Assembly (NCBI GenBank): GCA_036877525.1
Contig: JAZGTH010000015.1
Coordinates: 6,595,001 to 6,659,000, forward strand
Direction of reading: 5' to 3'
Origin: Chromobotia macracanthus
Lineage: Eukaryota; Chordata; Actinopteri; Cypriniformes; Botiidae
DNA length: 64,000 bases
The stretch's first letter is position 1; every line of letters starts with the position of its first letter. The translations under genes were made by a program, and so were the position numbers. Below the pieces are notes generated by a model. It was not told the origin of the DNA and searched no databases. It saw only the letters and a list, made by a program, of their open reading frames with translations. Positions 33,308-44,960 of the stretch are shown here, piece by piece.

Positions 33308-36300
33308 GTAAGTCGTTCATCTCGTCCAGTTGAAGCTTTCAAGAGTGGCGAAGGATCCATCGACACTTCTTACATATTTGTGTTTACAAATCCCCTGATC
33401 GTAATATTCAGGCTCTCTCAATTTCATGCGCACACAGACAGCGTCGCAGGAGTTGTTATATGCGTCTTTTTTTTACATCGCAAGGAAAAAACTCGCGTCT
33501 GAAATGGAAGCTGGTGAGATATGGAGGTCAGGCTTTAAATCACCATATGAAAACAAGGGGAGAAGACGTTAAACCATGCACATAATAAGTCTACGTTTCC
33601 GTCGATATTAAACGACAGCTAATGTTTGCAAATGCTGACACGCTGAGCTGATCTGAAAGGTATTCGTTATTGTGACGGGCTGTCAGATTAAGTCGCTGTC
33701 TGAAATGTCAAAGTGATTTTGATGCAGTCGCTGGCATTTCAGCCCTGCACTGCGAATACACCGCTACGATTGTATGTATTATGAACTGTAACTTTTTTTA
33801 TTATTGACTGACGTGATCATTTTTTTTTCGGGGGTGGCTAATAAATATTTGTTAAAGTGGACTGAATTTTTCAACCATATCAAGTTCGGTTGATCCTGCT
33901 CACGGACTCCCAAACAAAAGTTTGGTTTAACCCGCGAGGTTCTGCGACACCACCCTTTCTCCCCCTTCAGAGGTTTCTGTTTCAGTATGTTCTTCTTAAA
34001 AGCCTGATTGCTGTTCCTCTTTTAATGGTTTGAGGGAAGAAACTTTAGTTGACAAGTTAACGTGTGACCTCAGTCTCCTATACAAATGCTTTAGACTAAA
34101 GTCTCCTGAAGTGACTTTGTCCTGCAAGCAGTGTTATGTGTTTGCACAAGGTTGATTGGTGGCTGCGGTGGTCCAGCTGTCATTATGGGCTAAATATCAT
34201 AATGAGTTGAATGTCTGGGTCATGCAGACAGAGACTGTGGTGCCCTGCAGGGTGGCATTTTTGAAGGATGAGACCAGAGTTTTGAGACTCTGAGCTTCAG
34301 TAACAGTCAGAAAGAAATAAAAAATGACTCAGTATATTCTTTTCAGGCTTGCAGGTCTAACCCTGGTTGTTTTAATGTGCCTTCAAAAAAGTTTTCTGAA
34401 AATAACTGGTACTTTTTGTGAAATGTGCTGCTTGTTAATGGAAACGTTTGAGAGTTTGGTGCATTGGAATGATTAAGCTGTGCTGTGGATGCGAAACGGA
34501 TAATGCAAAATGTGACTGAACAAAACTAGGTGTGAGAAAACATATAACAGCTTGGCTTAATGCGGCTTCTGCCAGGTAGTTAGGCTATGTAAAAAATCTT
34601 CATTTGCACTCTCTTGATCACCTGTAGGGGTGTGTTCAACACCATGGGGTCAAAATAAAAACTATTCATCCTGGCTCTCTGTAGAGTGTAGTTTCTCACA
34701 TCAGCAAACGTGTTTCTTTATTTGTCACGTATGTTTTGCTACATTTGACAGTTGTCTTCTGCTTTCTGTAAAAGCAGGCTTTAAAATCGTTTGGTTGTCT
34801 GTGTGTGCAGTAAAACTGAAATGCGTCTGTAATTGCACACAGTAAGCTCTGTTTATGAATTTTAATTCATTTTCAGTGTCTGTGGCCTTCAGTATCTCTG
34901 TGCAAGCATTTGATAAAAATTGGTGTGGACTTTAACCAGCTGTGGGCCTTTTTTTTTTTTTTAAGTAAAGTAACCTTAATGAAGAGGTTAATGTTCTTTG
35001 GTTCCTTTCTATATATGAAATGATCATTATGCACATCTGAATGAACTAGAGAGGGTGTAAGAACCATTTATACTAGGACACCTGTTATAAGACATTTTAA
35101 TATCACACCATATTATTCAAGAGCACACATAGAATTAAGAGATTTTTGATAATTACCATTAGTTTTTTCTGTAATTGATGATATTTTTTTACTTGGTCAG
35201 TGGCATCTGATATTGGCCAACATCTGATTAAAACCAAATCATAGTGGGTCATAGTGCTGGTGATTCAATTAAGTATCATGGAGGGGGAGGCTTTCCATTT
35301 CAAAATGGCTTCAGTGTCTATACTGGCTGTGCTGCTGGTGGAGTAGGGCACAGTGAACGGCTGAGGCTCCTCAGAGAGCACACAGACCTCCTTCCTGGTG
35401 TTAATCTATCCTCCAGCAAGCTCTTAATTGAGCCATCATCAGCTGATCTTTGGGTTAAACATCAATTAAGGTAATGAGCAGTGTGCAGTTGAGGGCAGAG
35501 ATGAGATCAGGGCGGTTTTAGGGGTTTTGACAGACAATCAGAGTTAAACAATTTAAAATGAGGTTAGCAGACATGCTATTGATGGTGTGTTGTTAAAGTT
35601 TAGGGAAGGAAACATGAGTGTTTGATTCAAAGATTATCCACTGTGTGTATCTTCTTCCACAAAAGATTCACCAAAGACGGTAGCACTTTATAGTAACTAT
35701 TCTTAATAGTTAATAAGCTTATCTAGTAATAATCTCTATTACATGTTATGTTGTATTATATTTTCTGACTGATAATTGATTTATTGTTAACACTTTATAA
35801 CATGTTTTAATACTATTACCAAAGACATGCTTGTTTTAGGATGAAAGCATTCTCATAAATTAAAGTTAAGCTTAGTTAAGCACAAGTTCTGAATCTTTAA
35901 TTGTCTTAAGACCCCATACCAGTGTCTGTCTCTCACAGACTGCATGAATTTGACAGATTAACTTGGAAAGTGTAGGAATCCTGAACTGGTTTAAGCTCTT
36001 TAAACAAGGTCTAGAGAACAGGGTGGTTACCTCATTGATGACCTTCTGGTGTCGTTCTTACACACACACACCAGTTTAAAAGCCCACAGAAGAGCCCCAA
36101 TTTTACACTCTCTACGCACATCTCTTTTATGTGTTCATCTGCAAATCATAGTGATTTTGGGCCTCATATTTTCTAGTGTCATTTAACTGCTTTAAATATA
36201 TAATAATATTAGTATAATATAAATAGGCAGGGTAGTCAATTTCAGAGACACTAGCAATAGCAACCTAGTGATCTCCAAAGCCACGCCTCCTCCAATAGTG

Positions 36301-39032
36301 CATGGAAGTATACAAATACGTAATTTAACAGGCAAGTAGGACATCCTATGATGATCTGATGAGCATTTTATGGTCCTGCACCTTTTGCATAAGATATATA
36401 TGTAGACCACTTTATTTAGTGATTGCTTTCAGGATGTGAAGAGACTTTAAACCAGCATAACAAAAAATGTTTTCGGAAACATTGCCTACCCTGCCTTTAA
36501 CCACAACATCATCATTGGTAATTAGTAGGACAGTATGAATAAGTAGTCTTCATGTTTATATCAGGTAAATGTCTTTAAATCATTTTGCTCTGCAGGACAC
36601 CTCTTAGATTATTGAGCAAATAATGAAATTGCTGCCCTGATGCTGGTTAGCTCTTGAATGTTTGATTAATGAATGCGGGCAACATACAGCACACACATTT
36701 GTCATGCTTGAATGGTTTTACATACTCCCCATGATACTGATTCTCCAAATCATGAATCAGACATATTGGGTTGAGTTTAAAAATATCATTGTTACCAGTA
36801 GTTCTGAATACCTTAAAAAAATCCTTCTAGCTAGAAAGATGCGGTGACCTCATTCTCTGTGTTTTGTTGAAACGGGAACAAATGAGAAACTGCAAAATCA
36901 AGTTCTGTTTATTTTTAGATTGTGATTAATCTATTGGTAAGATTATGTTAGAGCAGCTCTTCTAAATATGGTGAATTGTTGCTCCTTTCAGGTTTTTTTA
37001 TGTGAACTGGAATTTGCCAGGTTCCAAGTGTTTTGGGGTCAACATCTTTGCTGGTCCTGGAACATCATTCCCTTCAGCCAATAAGATTTCAGGGCTTGTG
37101 CACTTTTCTTCTTGACCTGTTATTGGCTTCTAGTTTCAGGGATTATGCTTGTGTTAGGGGCTGGGTTTTATCAGGATTGTTCTTCCAAGACTAACAGATG
37201 TTGACTCAAAAGCATGCCTTACTTGGCAATATCAGGATGTGCAATATTTTAATTCTTTAGAACTTGAAGTACGATGGGAAAAAATGAAGTGTTTATTTGT
37301 GTAATTTATCCTGATTTCCATTACAATCCATTACAATAAGTGTTAGTGGATAAATTGTCAAATTGTGTAAAATCAATATATGTGTCATCAGAGGTCAGCA
37401 CAGTTGTGACCTACATACTGCACATTAAGTGACACATACTCCACATAATGAAATTTATATGCATGGTTGTGGTTATATGTTGCAAATAGGAGTAGCATGC
37501 CACTGCGATAAGGGAGTGTTTGTTTTAACCAGCCTTATTGTGATAAGCATTGAAACATTTGGTTGGTTAATTTGTTTGCTCGGGTCACAGTTTAAACATT
37601 GAAATTAAAGTAACTTTTTTATTTGTGTTTATTTAATAAATGATATGCATATATTGGCTACGTTTATCTAGAAAGAACATGCAGTTCTGCCCATTACATG
37701 GAAGTCCATAGCCTGTTCTTTCACCTGTCTTAAATTTGTTATAATATGGCTGTGTGGGAATAGGCAGATTACCTGTCAGCTCTCTGTCAGTGTCTGGTTT
37801 TGTGTGCCTTTCTTAAGAAGTAGAGAGCTCATTGCTGTCAACATTTTAGCTCTCGCCTAGTGTAACCTGTGCCTAGCCAATGCAGATATTTCCCTCAGGA
37901 GCAGTCACGCAATGTCGTTTACTGCAACCTTGTACCTTATTCTGCAGGGTGATGTTGAAGTATAAAAAGAGCCTAATGATTCGAATCCCACATTCATATA
38001 AAGACACAGCTAATGGAAACTGCTTTCTTCTTGCCTGTAACTGGTTTATTTACAATGTTTAGCCTAACAGAGAGATTAGCTGTGCTTTATGTTCAGGGTT
38101 ATTCAGGATACAGGCGTTAAAAGAGCTTAACTCGCACACATACGGCATTCATAACACAGTCTGTGAAACTTACATTTGCACAAAAAAAGAATGCAATTCT
38201 TGGAACTGTTTCAGCAAATCTATTTAAACACACAGTCTAGAGTAGCAGGTAGCACGAAGTAAAAATATGGGTTCAGTCACAACTAAAAGTTACAGAACTT
38301 TTTAATATTGTGTGTAGGTCTTTAGAGCTTGTTTTTTCTGAGTTTGCAGAGCTACATTTGATTTGTCGGCAATCCAGTGCCATTTGCTACATCACAGATG
38401 TTAACTGGGGTCAAAAGTAACTGAACCATCCAGACAAGTCAGTCATGTTGTGTTACATTGCCTCTGTTACAGTTAACCTGAGCGGGTGGCACAATGGCAC
38501 AGCCTAGTGTTGCCTGTGTCGGAGAATGAACAGGCTAACAGGGTTACAGTGGCGTGAGAGCAAGGGCTGGCCATTGCTGTCACACAGCTAAAACAGCATG
38601 CGTTGGAGTCAAGCGCTGAAATCGTACACCTCTGCATCTCATTTAGCTTCTTTTCTCTACCTATTACTTCATCGCTTGATCTGATTTATTGCCCATTCTT
38701 TGCCTTTTTTACTCTTAACTGCACGTGTATTTCTGTTCGTCTTTATTCCGCTGCTGTCACGCTCCCTCTGTCTCGCACTCTCGGGGCGCCACGGTTCTAT
38801 GGCAGTACAGCTGTGGTTCTTGTCTAAGGCCATCTGCACACATTGTCTCCTTCGCTCTTGAAGCTCAGTACGGCTGATCTCCGCCATGTTTTAATGGAAG
38901 ATTGCTGGCTGGCCTATTCTCATCACAGGAGATGCAGAGCTGAGAGCTGGGAAATGTGCCAGAGAGGGAGGAGGGACGGGAGAGAAAAAATCCCCTCTTT
39001 CTTCTTCCAGTGTGACATGCTTTGTGTGTGTG

Positions 39033-39259
39033 AGAGGGAGTGACAGAGAGGGAGAGACAGAGAGGAGTGACAGAGAGGGAGTGACAGAGAGGGAGTGACA
39101 GAGAGGGAGTGACAGAGAGGGAGTGACAGAGAGAGAGTGACAGAGAGGGAGTGACAGAGAGAGAGTGACAGAGAGAGAGTGACAGAGAGAGAGTGACAGA
39201 GAGAGAGTGACAGAGAGAGAGTGACAGAGAGAGAGTGACAGAGAGAGAGTGACAGAGAG
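39033..39259 (+). repeat. 14-bp minisatellite (GAGTGACAGAGAGR)
   Basis: About 16 tandem units of GAGTGACAGAGAGG/A. The left half mostly carries the GG form and the right half the GA form, so two expansion phases are visible. Because 14 is not a multiple of 3 but has no stop in the reverse reading, it creates a spurious 139-codon Leu/Ser/Cys-rich frame on the minus strand. Confidence 0.95.
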
Positions 39260-40560
39260 TGTGTTTACTCATGTGAGCAGGCATGCTTCTGTCAGATGGA
39301 GCCCTAAAAACAATCGCGCACTTGGAACAACAAGGCCTGGTCAGCCAATCAGATCAATGCATGGGATATTTGTTTTAAAATATTGCATCATGTTAATGTT
39401 TAGTTGCACATTGTGGATTTAATTGATTCATTAAACGTCTGTTTTTCCTAAGCTGTTTCCCTCTGTGCAAGCTCTTCTTATCCCTCACACGTGAACCTTT
39501 ACACATCTTTTCCATGAGTTGCCTTAAGCAAGGATTTTGTTGAATGTTAACCACTCTGTATTTTTTGGGAGGGATAAATTCAATGTTTATATTATTCAGA
39601 TTCTGAATAAGCACTCCTGCAGTCCATCCTGAGGGCAACAGGCCAACACTTTGCTTTCGTTTTCTTCATCTTCTGCCTTGCTTGTTTTTATCAAGTGCAT
39701 AACCTGCATGTGTTGGAAAGCTGTTGAAGAGTTTGACTTTATTTATGTGTATAAGTGTGTGGAGGACATCTTGTAATGTTCATTTATTGTTCTCTCTTGG
39801 ATTGTACTGCTTGACTTTACTTGACTTTACAGTTGTGCCCTGTATATAATATAAACCTGAAAATGCTTATGTAATTGCTATTACTTTAAGTGTTTTATTT
39901 TTATTTTTTTGTAAAAAAATACAGTAAAATTACTGTATTAAAAGCAAAGCTTGATTCTTTCAGTCTTGCATGACTCTGTTGGCATCAGAACATTTGGCTT
40001 GCTGCACATTAAACAGAAACATTCTCTGAGATTGTCAAACAGACTGAGATGCAGACAGAGTGAGAAGGAAGATGAGAGGATGAACAAGGAAGGCAGAGAG
40101 ACCCACATCATAAAAAAGCTGTGGTGAAGGAAGAGCTTATCACAGTTCCTGTGAGATATTAACAGGTGTGACTACCAAACACACAGACAGTGTAAAAAAC
40201 TATTGATTGAGATCAAGGGGTATGTGGGGGGGGTAGTATTGAGTTAAAGAGGTTGTGCCCTTCCCACCTGTAGCCTGTCAGCTGTTGCATGTTGAAATGT
40301 CAGCTGTTTCTGAGAAGTGTGTGTGTGGGGGGTTTACATAACAATATATTGGGGATAAATTTCTACCCAAATCCTCCTTTTGGGGACAACCTCATTTCTA
40401 AAAATGCTATGAAATATAGATTTTTTGATTGAAAAATTCAGAACGTTTTCTGTTAGCATTATGGTTAGAGTGAGGGTTAGGGTTGGGTTGTATTGTTTAT
40501 AACTATCTGTGTAAAAACGAGTCTGTGAAATGTGCTCATTTAGATAACTAAACGTGTGTG

Positions 40561-40660
40561 CCTGTGTGTGCCTGTGTGTGCCTGTGTGTGCCTGTGTGTT
40601 CCTGTGTGTGCCTGTGTGTTCCTGTGTGTTCCTGTGTGTGCCTGTGTGTTCCTGTGTGTC
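40561..40660 (+). repeat. 10-bp minisatellite (CCTGTGTGTK)
   Basis: Ten tandem units of CCTGTGTGTG or CCTGTGTGTT, ending in a TGTGTGAGTGAGAGA run. The G/T variants at the last base alternate irregularly. It causes a His/Thr/Gln-rich spurious frame on the minus strand. Confidence 0.95.
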
Positions 40661-42313
40661 TGTGTGTGAGTGAGAGAGAGAGAATGAGTGAGTTCCTATA
40701 GGTAAAGTATTCAGTAGGTATGAGTAAGGTAAGAAGAGCTGGGCTGGTGTGCTTTGGTGTGTGGGCTGCTTTAACCATATTAGATGCCTTTTGAGAACTT
40801 GTTTATTTAACACCAGAGCCTCATCACTCCTGGCCCTCCGTGGCAACAGTTGCCTGGGCCTCGAGGAACCTTCCAGCCAATCAGAAGTCTCGGAACGGAG
40901 ACGTCACCTCTCTCTGACAGCTGAGGACTTTTTGTCTTATAGTAATAGCCCGGATGTTTAGATCTCATGTCCTTGACTGATTTAGGCTGTGATCAGCCCA
41001 GCACGTGCAAAGCTGCAGAGATATCAGCTTTCAGAATGGGATTTCAAACTCCATGTCGTGGAGCCAAAGTTGTGCATGTGTTCTCACCAAAGCCAGACCT
41101 AAATGACAAAACTGATTTGTTGGTAGCAGTGTAACTATTTCTGGCCTTAAAGGTCTTAAAAAGAGTTAGCATAAGTTTTTATTAAACCCTTTAGTCTAAG
41201 TGTAAAACTTTGGTATGTTTTTACCCACACTACTTGTGTTACGTGATTGCTTAAATCAGACAAGGTACTAAGGAAAATTGTTCTATTGTATTTCTAAGCC
41301 ATTAAACTGGCAGGCGATTAAAAAAATTTCCATAGACTAATAAAGGCAATGTAGGAGTTAAGCAAATGGACTAGAAACAGCCTAGAAACTGCATAGCAAC
41401 ACCCTGACGACAAGTTAAAAAAATAAATTTCCTTATGCTTGGTTTTTGTTTGTATTGGCTATATACCATATATAGTTAGACCATATATAATTGTGCTAAT
41501 TTATATGTTTTTTGCTCACATTTGAGGTGTCTTATTGATTTGAAATAAATATGGTTTATAATTAGTGTGGAAATGAAGCTTTAGAATTTAGTGCATGCGG
41601 CGTGTTCTTTGAGGCTCAGGAAATGCTTTCAGGTGGCTTGTTTTTTCGAGTGGCAGCTGAAGGGGCTTGTGCAAAGACAAACAGGTTGCGTTATCTGTTA
41701 GAACTCATCTAGTTCCTCTTGACCTTTAAACTTTAGCTGTAACAGTCTGCCTAGGCTGAGAGATACCCTGTTCCTCTGAATTCCCCTGTTCTTTGAGTGT
41801 TTAGCGATGACAAAACAGGACATCAGAATGGAAGTTTATTGTTTTAATACAGAATGAAATAAAATAATAAAATAGTAATAAATAAAAATAATAAAAAATA
41901 ATCACAAATTAGTTCTTATCAAATTTTTAGTCTTTAAATTGAAAGTCTTTAAATAATTTGTTTTGGGGGGAAATCATACTCTGAAATGTTAAAATACCTT
42001 TGGAAAGAGCATGTCACTGATATTTGTCTGCGGTCATTCAGTTATGCAGGTAATTTGAATAGGACACTGTATACAGCCCTTGTTCTGTTATTTGGTTTTG
42101 TTGGTTAAAAGGCCATGTGCACACAGCTGTTCCTAGTAAGGGAATCCTTTAATGGTGCTGCATTTTTTGAGAAGGAGGATATAGAAAGATGTGACAGAGT
42201 AATATTTTGTTTTCGCTGTCATTTTCAGCCTACACATTTAATCCAGACTAAATAAATGTAACCTTCTTCCTGGTTTTATGCTAATATTTTGTTAGACTTG
42301 TTTGATAATCCGC

Positions 42314-42490
42314 AAAAAAAAAAAAAAATTTTCCTTCCTCTTTTATTTTTTTTTCTTTACCACCTTTTTTTTTTTTATAAAAAAAATAATGTTATTTTAA
42401 AAAAAAAAAAAAAAAAAAATTAAATAAAAAATTTTTTTTTTTTTTAAAAAAAATTTTTTTTTAAATTAAAAAAAAAAAAAAAAAATAAAA

Positions 42491-42526
<36 letters not shown>

Positions 42527-42545
42527 CAAAAAAAAAAAAAAAATA
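42314..42545. repeat. Poly(A)/poly(T) low-complexity tract
   Basis: About 230 bases consist almost only of alternating A and T homopolymer blocks, the longest about 22 bases. Such a tract is hard to sequence and is likely inaccurate in length. It may be a foldback of A-tails or an assembly artefact. Confidence 0.85.
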
Positions 42546-43097
42546 ATCATTCAGCAGAAGAAAAAACAAAACCACATACATGTCATTGTCAACATATACT
42601 TCCGTGCCTACCACCTATTTTTCGTTAGATATGTGTTTATATGGGGGTTTGAAAACCCACTAATGCAGGACTTCATTCTTGCTGTAGTGTGGTTAAATTC
42701 ATCTTCTAATGATAGGAAAGTTAACCAGGAAACAGGGTCTTAGCAGGCCAGTGACCTGTCAATGGTGTTTGTTGTTTTAGCAATTGTGTCCTCTACATTT
42801 AGGCCTGTGTGTGTTATGTTTAAAATGTTTGTATATTTTTGCTCACTACTGGCAGATTTCCTGCACGATATAGCATTGTGAGGGTTGGATCTTCTCCCCA
42901 ACCACAACATTTATCCATATAAGTTATTTTTTGCAATAAACATGCACTGTGGTGTCCAAATCTCCCTTCTTAACCCACAAGATTCTGAGTGCCAGAGTGT
43001 GATATGTGCACAAAATGTCCCTTCCATTAGAAACTCATTGACATAGGTTTGTAATGCAAACTCACACATTTTAATGGAAGTGATTTTAGAAATAATT

Positions 43098-43374
43098 AAC
43101 CCAAAAATGAAAATTCTTGCATCATTTACTGACCCTCATGTCATTACAAACCTATATGACTTCTGTCATACAGGTTTGACTTCTGTCATATAGACTTCTG
43201 TCATATAACACAAAAGACTTTTTGAGAATGTCTCAGTGTTTTTGTATACAATGCCACTGTTGTTTGGTTACTTCAAAATATCTTCTTTTGTGTTCCACAG
43301 AAGTGAAGTCCTATAGGTTTGTAGTGAGTAAATGATGGAGGATTTTTCATTTTTGGCTGAACTATCCCTTTGTT
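43098..43374. mobile_element. Cyprinid AAGGGATAGTTC-type MITE, copy 1
   Basis: The left end ACCCAAAAATGAAAATTCTT and the right end TTTTTCATTTTTGGCTGAAC followed by TATCCCTTT are inverted copies. The interior has the familiar CATCATTTACTGACCCTCATG and ACACAAAAGA phrases. A short local triplication of GACTTCTGTCATA is present at about 43160-43200. Non-coding. Confidence 0.8.
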
Positions 43375-44043
43375 CTTTTCAAATTGCAGTGGAAGTGTGC
43401 AGATATGCACATTTTTGGGACACGTTTTCTGGCGTAGGAAGTGTGTGGAGGGTGTAGTAGCCTACAGCAGCTTTGGACCCAAAATGTAGAATTTGCTACA
43501 GCTGTGACAGCAAAGACATCACAAGAGGGTGTTGGAACAAAAGGTGTGTGGGCAGCTGCCATTACATTTAACACACACATATACAGGCTGGAGAACAGAG
43601 GATCTTACATGCTGACAAGCGTCCCAATCCTGACACCCAACCACCCTCTCAATTACCTCCAAAGACACTGATGGATTGAAGGCAGTTGCTAAAGGCATAT
43701 TAGGGCAAAGGGTGAGGGGGGTGTCTGAGAGGAGGGCTGGGGATTCGAACACTCTGCAAAAGACCCTCATTGCTGAACTGGCCTTCGCTGTAAGCCAAGC
43801 TTAGTTCGTAGGGCAAGCTATGCTTTAACCTGCTTGGATTTTATTTGACATTTGATTCAGTTACTGCAAAGGAACTTTGGATACATGAAACCGTCTCAAC
43901 TGAAGATCGCATGAGAGGCTTTTTATAGTTACAAGTGGTAAGAAAGAGAACAAAATCTAAATGGTTGTATTTGATGTTGTGTAAATGTTACTAATCAATG
44001 TACCAATGTAAGACTAACAACATCACTTTAAGCCTCCGTAATG

Positions 44044-44352
44044 TGACGATTTGTTACAATGTAGTTATTTTAGACTAGTTTGATACTTTTCACTTGTTCA
44101 GCCTTTTGCGTTTGAACACTTAGCACAAAATTACAGATCTGAAGTCACAAAATAGTGTTACTAGTTTGTTTTTTAGATTTGTATATTCCGGAAACGTCAC
44201 GATTTATTAACAATGTAGTCATTTTAGACTAATTTGATACTTTTCACTTGTTCAGCCTTTACATTTGAACACTTAGCACAAAAATACAGCGCCAAAGTCA
44301 CAAAACAGTTTTACTAGTTTGTTTTTCAGATTCGTATATTCTGTAAACGTCA
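44044..44352 (+). repeat. 154-bp tandem duplication
   Basis: Two diverged copies of a 154-bp unit: GTAGTTATTTTAGACTAGTT at 44061 recurs as GTAGTCATTTTAGACTAATT at 44215. Each ends with a GTATATTC-GTAAACGTCACGA-like phrase, so CRE-half-site CGTCACGA occurs at each boundary. It is unique-looking sequence in mef2d intron 1, not a known transposon end. Confidence 0.85.
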
Positions 44353-44829
44353 CGAAGGGATCAGGTTGACATGAACAGTGTGTTGCCTTCAGGGTATTTC
44401 CGAGTGTTGAAGAGTGGTGTGATGTGACAGGACCATGTGCTGCGCTTCATGACAGCTTCACTCCACGCACGCAGCAGAACATCTCTGTTTACCCCCTAAA
44501 TCTCTTCTGTGGCCTTTTCTTCTGAGTTGTTGTTTTATAGAGCGAGTTCTTATTGTGGCTATATTAATTACTTTCGGTGTGTTTGAGTAGAGTTACTTTT
44601 TATACTGTCTGTTGATTTCCCCCATAACAATTTCAGCATTAGTTCAGGATGAATAATTTACATTGTGCAACATTAACTGTGTGATTGTTGATTTATTACC
44701 CATTTCATTGGCTGAAGTCTTGTTTCCCAAAGCAAATCTATGTGATTAGTGTACTATTCAAAGTTTTTAAATCCATTAAATCAATAACTAATTGTAAAAA
44801 TTGACTACAGGTCAACTCACCAGTGGTCA

Positions 44830-44960
44830 ACAGTCCAGAATCAGAGTTGCTTTATTGTCGTTTCTGTCCTATACAGATTGTACACAATGAAACAAGACAA
44901 CGATGCTCTAGAACACAGGACATAGTGCTAAATAAAACAATACAAGGCACACGCTTAACC
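44830..44960. mobile_element. Dispersed repeat fragment
   Basis: AATCAGAGTTGCTTTATTGTCG followed by ATTGTACACAATGAAACAAGAC resembles a LINE/SINE-tail type repeat common in fish. Boundaries and family are uncertain. Confidence 0.4.

Noticed and set aside
33421..33445. RE1-like sequence at the start of mef2d intron 1
   Set aside because: The right half (AGACAGCGTC) is fair but the left half matches at only about 5 of 9 bases.
36909..36918. MEF2 consensus site TTATTTTTAG in mef2d intron 1 (autoregulation)
   Set aside because: Such sites are expected by chance in AT-rich DNA of this length; no cluster or conserved context.
38865..39284. 139-codon frame, Leu/Ser/Cys-rich, minus strand
   Set aside because: It is a reading of the GAGTGACAGAGAGR minisatellite, not a gene.
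40334..40846. 170-codon frame, His/Thr/Gln-rich, minus strand
   Set aside because: Its core is the 10-bp CCTGTGTGTK minisatellite; the flanks show no domain.
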